From positions 1-43,069 of the forward strand of contig CAIYVZ010000192.1 in assembly GCA_903929755.1 (NCBI GenBank): a DNA stretch of 43,069 nucleotides, read 5' to 3'. The stretch's first letter is position 1, and each line of letters opens with the position of its first letter. Positions 35,001 to 42,700 of this stretch are shown here, piece after piece. The position numbers and the translations under genes were made by a program. This DNA comes from an uncultured Acidobacteriia bacterium. GTDB taxonomy: Bacteria; Acidobacteriota; Terriglobia; Bryobacterales; Bryobacteraceae. Under the pieces are notes generated by a model that made no database searches, was not told the origin of the DNA, and saw only the letters and a list, made by a program, of their open reading frames with translations.

Positions 35001-37125
35001 AAAAGACCAGGTCTTGGTCAGCCAGCGCGCGCTCATTGAACCAGGAGAAACCAACCCCCATCTGGTCGGCATTCGTGGAAACATCCAGCAGCGTGAACTG
35101 GTCATGGTCGAACCTTCCGAAGGGGCGGTTCCATTCGCCTTCGTTGGAGTGCCCCCCCACGGAACGCGAGAACAGAGTGGGGGGCTCAGCCATAACGTTG
35201 GCGGCGGAAAATACGGAACCCTGCGCAGCAAGAGCGTTCAGCCTGCCCGCTTCACCCCACGCCGCCAGCGCCTGCGACTGGGTCCCGAGCGGCGCAAAAT
35301 GGAAAGCGGTAGAGACCGCGTCCGCGCCTTCTCCGGCGGCCTTCGTCCACGTCACCTGGCCCACCAGCAACATGTCCGGACGCGCGTTCCGCCTGCTCGC
35401 CAGCATCTCGGCCTGCAGCGGTGCCACGTTAGCTGCGTAAGGATCGGGCAGGGATGGCAGGATCCCGTACAGGCCCATCCCCAGAGTCAGCGTGGCGCGC
35501 CGAACCATCTCCGCGTCTTCCAGTTCAGCAAACAGGAAGAAACTATTCACCGGCGTAATGGTGAACAGCGCGTTCCGGATGGCGAGCGAAATTGTCTTCC
35601 CACGCTCCACGGGCCACGTTGCAGAGGGATCCAGACTATCCACCAGAATGTTGTCGTCATAAATGAACGCGAACTGCGCGGCGTCCGTGTAAACGAGCGA
35701 TAACACCGACTTCAAAGTATGAACAGGAAACGGAGTCCCCTTCACGTCCACTGGCCGGTCCAGTTTCGCCGCCAAATCGGCCTGCGCCAGCACCAGTTCG
35801 CTGCCCGTCGCCGCGCTCAGGTATGTCAGTTGAAACGGGCCCGCGTAGCGGGCCTGCACTTCAGAACGAAACCGGGAGTCCGAATCCATCCAGAGCAGAA
35901 ATCGCTGGTTCGCGTAGATATTCACGGCCGCCGGATCAATCACTGCAATCAGGCCGGGGCCACCCGCGATCCACGGCCCCGGAAGCCTTACCGGACCTTC
36001 GCGCAAGCCGCGCCAGTTGAGAGTCAGGCCCTTGCCTGTATGAATGGCCAGGCCACCGCTGCCCGCCGCCCCGGTGGGGTTCTGGATGTCGAGGGTGGAT
36101 ACGGGCAGGGTCCACGCCGCCTGGAGGATTCTCGCCGCACCTTCCGGTTCGGCAAAGGGAGACAGCGCGCCACTCGGCTGAAACGTCTTCTGCGCGGTTC
36201 GCATGGGAATCAGAACCGATTGCAGCAGCGGCTCAAACGCCGGAGCCGTCTTCCCGTCCCAGTCGAACTCCATCGCCACGTCATACACTTGCCAGGCGGC
36301 CCCGCCCACTTCCTTCGGCGTGGCGTGCCCTGCCGCAAGGTCGAACACGAAATTTTCCGGCGTGCTGATCTCAGCCACCGAAGCGTCCTTGCCCGCCTCG
36401 CCTGGAGCCACCGCAGCTTTCAGTGCGGGCGATACGGTCAGCGTCACGTGGCATGTGGAACCTGCCGACATCGTCAGCCGCCCTCCGGAAGCCACCGGAT
36501 CCACGCTGAAATGCAGTTTTCCACCTTCGATCTGCAGCCCAACGTACCCGCCCCCTGGCGCACCCGCCGCCAACAGGTTTGCCCGAACCCAAACGCTCGA
36601 CTTCACCAGCGTGTGCACGTGGGTCAGCCGTGACAGGAACGACAGATGGTCACGCTCGAAAAACAGCATCGCCGGCTGCGGATCGCCGTCAAAATAAAGC
36701 GGGATCATTCGAATAATCGGAAAGAAATCAAACCAAAACTGCCTGCCGTCCAGCGCCTGAAACGGGCCCAGCGTTTTCGAAGCCTGTGCACCACGGCCCC
36801 AGGCGGGCGCGGCCAGCCCCACCATGGGAGCCGCCATCGGCGTCTCCCGCCGGAACACCCGATACTCCGGGGTTGCACCGTCCGGCAGGCTGTCCACCAG
36901 CTGGCTGAGCCGCAGCCCGCGCTCGTCCGGCAGAAACGCGGGCATCTCCCGCAACGCTCTGTCGATGGATAGTTCCCGGGGGAGCGCCGCCGCCGGATCG
37001 TCCAGGTGAGAAACGAGCAGCAGTTTTTCCAGTTCAGCCAGCCCCTGATCCAGGCCCCCCGTAATTGCTTCGAGGCCGCCCGACAATGTGGTGAGCCTCA
37101 CCTGCAAATCTCTTCGACGGTGCAT
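32089..37125 (-). CDS. Giant protein of unknown function, 1678 aa
   Basis: I do not recognise this protein. AGGAGAT a few nt before ATG supports the start. No signal peptide is present. The first 50 residues could form a coiled coil (LSGGLEAITGGLDQGLAELEKLL). The body is dense in predicted beta-strands with Trp/Phe-rich segments, e.g. RQFWFDFFPIIRMIPLYFDGD near 128. Near residues 960-1010 it has a FDVILGRTAQEVIQVRSLLYPW block. The last 150 residues alternate hydrophobic and small residues (VGQVDLRLAADLKTG and GFGAQIAVGLPVVGTVSVLY), like amphipathic strands of a sheet or barrel, and end in HFSKSWEESRQIA. First of two giant genes, 204 nt after the HEAT-repeat gene. A large-complex subunit is the simplest guess. 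Confidence 0.8.
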   Translation of the reverse strand: MHRRRDLQVRLTTLSGGLEAITGGLDQGLAELEKLLLVSHLDDPAAALPRELSIDRALREMPAFLPDERGLRLSQLVDSLPDGATPEYRVFRRETPMAAPMVGLAAPAWGRGAQASKTLGPFQALDGRQFWFDFFPIIRMIPLYFDGDPQPAMLFFERDHLSFLSRLTHVHTLVKSSVWVRANLLAAGAPGGGYVGLQIEGGKLHFSVDPVASGGRLTMSAGSTCHVTLTVSPALKAAVAPGEAGKDASVAEISTPENFVFDLAAGHATPKEVGGAAWQVYDVAMEFDWDGKTAPAFEPLLQSVLIPMRTAQKTFQPSGALSPFAEPEGAARILQAAWTLPVSTLDIQNPTGAAGSGGLAIHTGKGLTLNWRGLREGPVRLPGPWIAGGPGLIAVIDPAAVNIYANQRFLLWMDSDSRFRSEVQARYAGPFQLTYLSAATGSELVLAQADLAAKLDRPVDVKGTPFPVHTLKSVLSLVYTDAAQFAFIYDDNILVDSLDPSATWPVERGKTISLAIRNALFTITPVNSFFLFAELEDAEMVRRATLTLGMGLYGILPSLPDPYAANVAPLQAEMLASRRNARPDMLLVGQVTWTKAAGEGADAVSTAFHFAPLGTQSQALAAWGEAGRLNALAAQGSVFSAANVMAEPPTLFSRSVGGHSNEGEWNRPFGRFDHDQFTLLDVSTNADQMGVGFSWFNERALADQDLVFYQMYKPTATGHQAAFPLQVRDLDLSAESRFVRALTLPQISWEPVFNLTPPPDPGIADPPGGWNLYQDDGGPTRLFNNSVELVPVAPIPVTEFLEKDFRHGKDGVTAALFTLPFGLRAFAKFSRENPFTPGAEPGHLRLFRPSYEGGDLTGALQLRADAPKHPVKSPTFEGATFQLNNVLTENGIPTFTTTLGASVSRIFNKEFFIDGPPVKPSGVPLSRIDFCGYGASMFSHWEDPSAAVAATSKAYFDVILGRTAQEVIQVRSLLYPWGVRVVRTITLTRASDGYVFRFDTGWQAESEGICDFRYRVFDTAYKPLDRGNPYVFHPGIVKGVFNVRNIVETSAIKPFSGTWNKAPGSEYLDSEGIARNLPGSDPKDANPDVFLQPVYFDADVAIEGVVSGAVNGRVPSKGMVGYVQLAPRGEPIPPHIFIALLNTQFGSLGGPVDCVIDISATGQQMRLSRVDVNASTTGSSPLFVTAARGALLLPKDGAWSVVQHNQGTGEVSPLEQHATTPVIRRGKLLPDAKGTDTTPTDACRIANPLDLVKAPDANTRNFGLLQSTNTQKVLFRLPRFEKGVKQLKSEPPNFADAYRLVNTKGIFPKVQDTEVLNLGAFQTEILASGYKLGNPALPGTGFEHAMQKGPLSIINESFLKIYIEYGTGAGSLKYGFDSTSVAAAKQWLSKMSEVAMVVDLGPLKRLMTITGKFDTEKGTTPAFRDPQMKFSKELQPVVDILQILASLNAGHYGEAFGKGLQVAMSNSADSWNYALHAKQEIPLMRFPPPELDSPAAPLRLEAHMAIGVYFNEALAIPSAPAQLIPSAGAFLEFGGSLSVMCFSLAAATIYAVGQVDLRLAADLKTGPSLHMKFGFGAQIAVGLPVVGTVSVLYAVGIQIDLDKTGVVVAAFLLYQGRAELLAGLVTVQIQIEAKGIVKDRTGDATEMAAQITFGLDVSIFLVINLHFSKSWEESRQIA

Positions 37126-37329
37126 TCAGATCTCCTGACGTCTCCCTGTCCGGAACCAGCCCACGCCACTCCACAGAGGGATTAGGCTTCCACAGTACCG
37201 CACATTTACCGCCTGCGCGCCCGCTTTTTCACGGGATGCCTGGAGCCTATACCTGAATAAGTGATTAAAAGATGATCAACGTTTCGAATTTTATTTCGAT
37301 ATTACCAGGGAAAGCAAAACCTGATACGG
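37126..37329. other. AT-rich intergenic segment upstream of the giant-gene pair
   Basis: This 204-nt gap between the HEAT-repeat gene and the 1678-aa gene contains an AT-rich patch (about 37251-37320) in otherwise GC-rich DNA. On the minus strand this patch reads TTGATCATCTTTTAATCACT and probably contains the promoter of the giant genes, though no well-spaced -35/-10 pair stands out. A small hairpin (CCCG, then CGGG) near 37225-37240 is too weak to call a terminator. Confidence 0.35.
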
Positions 37330-38256
37330 TTACCGCGCCCGGTTCCGCTCCGCAACCGCCGCCACGATCCGCTCACTCAACCCTGCGTCCCGGCGGTGAA
37401 TGGTCAGCGCCTCGTGCACTTCCGCAAAAGTAGCTGAATCGGCGGTCTGCACCAGCCCCAGCAGGTAGTCCAAAGCCGCTTCCGTCCGCGAACTCGACAA
37501 CGCCAGAAGCATGCACGGCCGGGCAGGCCCCGGCATCCGGGACCGCACTATCAGCCACTCCACGGCATCTGCACGCCGGCTCCCACCCAACGCCAGAATC
37601 GCCGCCTCGCGCGCTTCCTCATCCCGGCCCGACGCAATGGAGGTCGCCAGTTCCAGCGCCCCTTCGCCTCCCCCCGTTAGCAAGGCTTCCAGGCACTGGG
37701 AAACCACTTCCGGATGCGCATCGCCCACCCGCGCTTTGAAGTAAAGCAGCAACAGGGCGGGCTCGGTGCCCACCGCCGCCAGGGCCCGAATCGCGCCCAC
37801 GCGGGCACCCCACTCTTTATCCACCAGAAGGTCCGTCAGCGCCTTCAGCTTGCCGGGATACAGGCTGTTCACCAGCCCCATCGCGCAGGTAGCCCGCAGG
37901 TCCGCCGCCACGTCCACAGCAGGCCCCCAGGAAGCCTCCATCTGGATATACTTCATGCCGCGCAGATACAGTTCCGCGTCGTCATGGTCCAGATTCACCA
38001 GCGCCCGTGCCAGTGCCAACATGGCGGTGCAACCCTTGTCCGCTCCATTGTCCCGAGCCAGCAAGCCTGCCAAAACCTCGGCCATCTGTGGACAAAACGA
38101 AGCAGCCTGGAAGCCCTCTGCCAGCCGCGCAGCCTTCGTCACCAGCCGCAGCTGTTTCGCCCCCAGCGCGGAAGCAAAAACCTTCCGGCCTTCGGGACTT
38201 TCCGGACTCACCGCAGCCAGTCGCTCCAGCGCCGCGTCTACGGGGTCGGGCTTCAT
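37330..38256 (-). CDS. HEAT-like repeat protein of unknown function
   Basis: This 308-aa soluble protein is built almost entirely of Ala/Leu-rich helical pairs of about 30-35 residues. Repeat-like segments include LLVDKEWGARVGAIRALAAVGTEPAL, LEALLTGGGEGALEL and DEEAREAAILALGGSRRADAVEWL, the pattern of HEAT/PBS-lyase-like repeats. No signal peptide or membrane segment. Proteins of this type usually bind other proteins. It lies 14 nt after the VOC gene and 204 nt before the giant pair, so it may be their chaperone or assembly partner, which is inference from position only. No clear Shine-Dalgarno precedes the ATG. Confidence 0.75.
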   Translation of the reverse strand: MKPDPVDAALERLAAVSPESPEGRKVFASALGAKQLRLVTKAARLAEGFQAASFCPQMAEVLAGLLARDNGADKGCTAMLALARALVNLDHDDAELYLRGMKYIQMEASWGPAVDVAADLRATCAMGLVNSLYPGKLKALTDLLVDKEWGARVGAIRALAAVGTEPALLLLYFKARVGDAHPEVVSQCLEALLTGGGEGALELATSIASGRDEEAREAAILALGGSRRADAVEWLIVRSRMPGPARPCMLLALSSSRTEAALDYLLGLVQTADSATFAEVHEALTIHRRDAGLSERIVAAVAERNRAR

Positions 38257-38270
38257 CTACGGGGCTTCGC

Positions 38271-39020
38271 CTACTGCACTTCGGTGACTTCGATGAGCGT
38301 GCCCCACGGATCGGTCAGGAAGGCCGTCGGAACTTTCGCGCCCGACACCATTTCCAACTGGATACCCGCAGCCGTCAGCGTCTTCGTTAAAGTAGCCAGA
38401 TCCCGAGTCTCTACCGAAATATGATCCACCGCCCGGCCCTTCGTCGGCGTCACCTGCGCGGCCGCGGAAAATACCACCGTCGCCCCACCCAAACGGCTGG
38501 TAAGCTCTTCGCCCGCCCGCGCACCTAAGTTCTTCGCATACCAGGCCTGTATCTCCGCCGGCTTCGGACCCTGCAAATGAACATGTCCGAACTCCAGCGA
38601 CGTGTACATGTCGCTGTTCTCCGCCACCTCAATCTGCACGCCATCCGGCCCCTCGATCAGCAACGTATCGCCGGTCGGCGCACTCTGGATCTTGCCCTTA
38701 TAAGATGTCTTCGCCACTTTGGCTGCAAACGGCTGAACATCCGGTGCGCGCAGCCCGATGTGGAGAAGGGCGGACCCGTCGCTGGGCCCCGAAACCGTGC
38801 CCTTCGAAAACAGGATTACCCCGCCCAGCATGGAAACACCGTGCTGTTCGCCCTGAGTATAGGTGGAAGTCCCCAGCACGTCGGTCCAAAACCGGATAGC
38901 CGCTTCAGGCTCCGCCGAATTTACATGGATATGCGTTAGCGCCACCCCGCGTGGACCCTGCTGCGCCAGCACCGGCAGCGCCATCAGCAAACAAACGAGG
39001 TGAACACGGAATAGGACCAT
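38271..39020 (-). CDS. Exported two-domain VOC (glyoxalase/dioxygenase-fold) protein
   Basis: This 249-aa protein has a signal peptide (LVCLLMALPVLAQQ) and two vicinal-oxygen-chelate modules. Module 1 spans about 27-135 (LTHIHVNSAEPEAAIRFWTD to GPDGVQIEVAE). Module 2 spans about 140-249 (FGHVHLQGPKPAEIQAWYAK to DPWGTLIEVTE). Both have the beta-alpha-beta-beta-beta order and His/Glu positions of the glyoxalase I and extradiol dioxygenase fold, so a metal site is possible. Substrate unknown; most exported VOC proteins in this phylum are uncharacterised. Follows the STAS gene by 37 nt on the same strand. No obvious Shine-Dalgarno precedes its ATG. Confidence 0.85.
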   Translation of the reverse strand: MVLFRVHLVCLLMALPVLAQQGPRGVALTHIHVNSAEPEAAIRFWTDVLGTSTYTQGEQHGVSMLGGVILFSKGTVSGPSDGSALLHIGLRAPDVQPFAAKVAKTSYKGKIQSAPTGDTLLIEGPDGVQIEVAENSDMYTSLEFGHVHLQGPKPAEIQAWYAKNLGARAGEELTSRLGGATVVFSAAAQVTPTKGRAVDHISVETRDLATLTKTLTAAGIQLEMVSGAKVPTAFLTDPWGTLIEVTEVQ

Positions 39021-39057
39021 AGCTGGTGATTATGGTATCAGGCGGAAACGGCCTGGC

Positions 39058-39402
39058 TTACGCGAAACTGCGCACCGCGTGAGCTTCGTCCTCATGCACG
39101 TCAAACACCGTGTAGAGCTTGGTGATCTGCAACAGGTCTTTCGTGCGTTTGGTGAGACCCAGCAGCTTCAAGTCGCCCCCGGCATTCGCCAGCGTGGTGT
39201 AACCCGACACCAGTTCGCCGATCCCGGTACTGTCGATGTAGGTAACATCTCCCAGATTGAGCAGGATTTTCTTTTGGCCCTGCGCAATAAGGCTGTGCAT
39301 CTGTTCGCGAATCAGGCTGGACCCCTCGCCGAGGGTAATTCTGCCCGAAACATCAACTACCGTCACTTCACCAACCTGCCGGGTATTCAACTTTGCGCTC
39401 AT
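39058..39402 (-). CDS. STAS-domain anti-sigma factor antagonist
   Basis: This 114-aa single STAS domain resembles SpoIIAA/RsbV. The phosphorylation motif DSTGIGEL is intact at residues 57-64, with Ser58 as the expected site for an anti-sigma-factor kinase. Flanking blocks ITLGEGSSLIREQ and GGDLKLLGLTKRTKDLLQITKL fit the family. In partner-switching systems the unphosphorylated form binds the kinase and frees a sigma factor. No kinase or sigma gene is nearby, so the partners are elsewhere. AGGAG lies about 10 nt before ATG. First gene of the minus-strand run and divergent from the TonB-receptor gene. Confidence 0.92.
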   Translation of the reverse strand: MSAKLNTRQVGEVTVVDVSGRITLGEGSSLIREQMHSLIAQGQKKILLNLGDVTYIDSTGIGELVSGYTTLANAGGDLKLLGLTKRTKDLLQITKLYTVFDVHEDEAHAVRSFA

Positions 39403-39732
39403 ACGTTCACTCTCCTGAGGAAGTAGCTAGATTGTACCCGATGGCGCTTAAACCAGGAAACGTCTGGCTCCAGAAAATTTGCCAACAAATGAGAAAAGTT
39501 CGCCTCGTCCGGTGCGCCGTCATCGGCATCACGGCGCAACAAACAGCGGCAAAAGCCCTGCTCGACTACCCGGAATCCCCCGGAGCCGCCCCCGCCTCTC
39601 CCTCTCCGACATTAATTTACCAGGCCAAATTCCTGAAAACGCTAAAATCACTACCAGCACGATCGCTGTGGCAGCTGTAACAGTCTTCTCCACAACGGTC
39701 TAGCCTCCACAACGGTCTTTCAGGAGTAATGA
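39403..39732. other. Divergent intergenic region between STAS and TonB-receptor genes
   Basis: This 330-nt non-coding stretch must hold the promoters of both divergent genes, but I cannot name convincing -35/-10 pairs. An AT-rich segment near 39612-39652 (TTAATTTACCAGG and GCTAAAATC) is the best candidate for the receptor promoter. A plus-strand reading frame here has no family resemblance and no ribosome-binding site. Confidence 0.4.
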
Positions 39733-42700
39733 ATGTTTCAAGCAAGAGCGATGCGCTTCGCAGCGCATCTGTTTACAAGAGCGACGCGCCTCGCAGCGCC
39801 TCTGTTTACGAGAACAACGCGCCTCGCAGCGCCTCTGTTTATAGCCGCCGTTGCATGTTCAACGGCTTTCGGCCAGGGTTTCGGAACCATTGTCGGTACG
39901 GTCTCCGATCCTTCGGGAGCAGTCATCCCAGGCGCCAAAGTAACCATCACGAACGAAGCGACTTCCACCGCTCGTGACACCAAAACCAACGGCCAGGGCT
40001 ACTACGTAGTGCCCTCCCTTCGCCCGGCCACCTACACCCTCTCGGTTGATACGCAGGGCTTCGCCCCCGCCACCCGCAAGGGCATCCAACTCCAGGCCGA
40101 CGAAAGCGCCACCATCAACGTCGTCGTCTCCGTCCAGCAGTCCACCCAGGCCGTCGAAATCAACGCCCAGGCCGCTACCGTCAACACCACCACCTCCACC
40201 GTGAGCGATGTGGTCGACCAGCGCCGCGTGGTCGACCTTCCCCTGAACGGCCGCAACGCCGCCTCGCTGCTCCTCGTAGTCGCGGGTGCAACCCCGGCCC
40301 CAGGCAGTGACGTCGATCAGGGCAACACCAAGACCTTCCCCTCCGCCGTTACCGTTTCCACCAACGGCTCCCGGCAAAACCAGGTCAGCTTCCGCCTCGA
40401 TGGCGCGAATAACAATGATCTGTACACCAACTCCAACCAGCCTTTCCCGTTCCCCGACGCCCTGCAGGAATTCAGCGTTCAGACCTCCAACTACTCGGCT
40501 CGCTACGGTGGCAACGCCGGTGGCGTCGTCAACGTCGTTACCCGCTCGGGCAGCAATGAACTCCACGGCAGCGTCCTCGAATTTGATCGCAACGCCGTCT
40601 TCAACGCCCGCAATTTCTTCGCCGCCAAGCGCGACCAGCTGAAGCGCAACCAATACGGTGGCACCATCGGCGGCCCCATCGTCATCCCCCACGTCTATAA
40701 CGGCAAGAACAAAGACTTCTTCTTCTTCGGCTATCAGGGCACCAAGATCCGCAACATCGGCGGCACTTCCAGCGCCATCGCGCCGCTGGCCCAGAACCTC
40801 ACCGGCGACTTCTCCAATGTCCTCGCCGCGGCCGACCCGAACAACCCGTTCGCCAAAGCCACGCTCGTCGTCGATCCCACCACCAACCAGCAATTCCCGG
40901 GCAACAAGATCCCGCTCACCCGCCTCGACCCCGCCGCGCTGGCCTTCACCAAGTACCTCCCCGTCGCCGCCAGCGGCACCGGCCGTTACTTCTACTCCAT
41001 CCCGCTCGCGCAGGACTTCAATGAATTCCTCGCTCGCGGCGACCATTCGTTCTCAGAAAAAGATCGCCTGTCACTTCGTTATTTCAACGACAAGTTCCAC
41101 AACACGGGCTTCCTCGATAAGACAAACTACCTCAGCAACTCCAACTACTCCACCATCATTTCCCAGAACGCGCTCATCAGCGAAACCCACATCGTCGGCC
41201 CCAACGCCCTCAATGAATTCCGCTTCAGCTTCTCCCGCGAAACCTCCAACCGCGGCCCCGCTCCCGGCTCACTCTCGCTCGGCGACCTCGGCGTGAAGCT
41301 CTACCAGCCCGGCGGCCTCAAGACGCTGGAAGGCATCAACGTCTCCGGCTTCTTCAACCCCAGCCAGACCGACCCCGCCGACTTCATCCGCAGCCAGTAC
41401 AACCTGAGCGACGACTTCAACCTTGTTAAGGGCAAGCACAGCATCTCCTTCGGCTTCTCTGCCATCCGCGCCCAGGTCCTGCTCCGCAACCAGTTCCGCA
41501 CCTCCGGGTCTTATAGCTTCACGGCAGATGTCACCAACGACGCGCTCGCCAGCTACATGCTCGGCTACGTCCGGACCTTCACCCAGGGTTTCGGTGAATT
41601 TAAAGACAACCTGATCAATTCCTACAGCACGTACGTGCAGGATGACTGGCACGTCTCGCGCAACCTGACATTCAACCTGGGGCTGCGCTACGACCCGCAG
41701 TTCCCCTGGAAGGAAACCAAGAAGCGCATCGAGCAGTTCAGCGTCAGCGGCTACAATGCCAACGTCCGCTCCACCGTCTTCACCAACGCCCCCGCCGGCC
41801 TGCTCTTCCCCGGCGATGCCGGCGTCCCGGAGTGGGGCACCAAAGGCAGCTATAAGAACTTCGCGCCCCGCCTGGGCTTCGCCTACGCCGTCGGTAACGA
41901 CGGCAAGACCAGTATTCGTGGCGGTGCCGGCATGTTCCATGACGCACTACAGGACGGTATCTTTAACAACCGTTTCGTCGACGTCACGCCCTTCAGCCCC
42001 CAGTTCGCGCTCACCCAGCCGCAGGGAACTTTCTCCAACCCCTACCTGGGCCTGACCAATCCGTACCCCTCGCCCTTCCCGCCCCCGAAGGATTCCCCCT
42101 TCCCCGGCCCGGTGCTCGTCATTACCTACGATCCGGCTAACAACCAACGCCAAATCACCCCCGTCAGCTACAACTGGAATCTCATCATGGAACGCCAGTT
42201 GCCCGGTGACTGGATTTTGCGCGGCGCTTACGTCGGTTCGCACGCCAGCCACCTGCTGGAATCGCTGGAACTGAACCCTGCCGTCTACAAAGCCGGCGAT
42301 GCTCGCGGTGCTGATGCCCGCCGTGCCTTCCAGCCCTACGGCTCCATCTCACAGGCCACCCAGGACGTGAACTCCGGGTACAACTCACTCCAGCTCACCG
42401 CCCAGAAGCGTCTGTCACATTCGTTCTCGGTTCTGGCCAACTACACCTGGTCGAAGTCCATCGACACGCTGCCCTACAACCAGGGCATCACCGGCGTCGC
42501 AGCCGGCAGCAACTCGCCGGTGCCGTGGAACTTCCCGGGCCGCCACCAGTATGACCGTGGCCCCTCGGAATTCGACCATACCCAGCGCTTCGTCACTTCT
42601 TACATCTATGAACTGCCCGCCCTCAAGGCCGCCAACAAGGCCCTGCGCCTGGTGGCCGGCGGCTGGCAGCTGAACGGTATCTTCACCATCCAGACCGGTG

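Noticed and set aside
39393-39680. 95-aa plus-strand frame in the STAS/receptor gap
   Set aside because: Starts inside the STAS gene, has no ribosome-binding site and no family resemblance.
39745-39843. CRISPR-like array
   Set aside because: The repeats are directly adjacent without spacers and lie in a coding frame.
39729-39977. Plus-strand frame with repeated RSASVY units starting at ATG 39729
   Set aside because: It reads the 33-bp repeats in the wrong frame. The frame from 39733 continues into the receptor and has better Shine-Dalgarno spacing.
39859-41046. 395-aa minus-strand Gly/Val/Asp-rich frame opposite the TonB receptor
   Set aside because: The plus strand encodes a textbook Oar-like receptor; this frame is its shadow.
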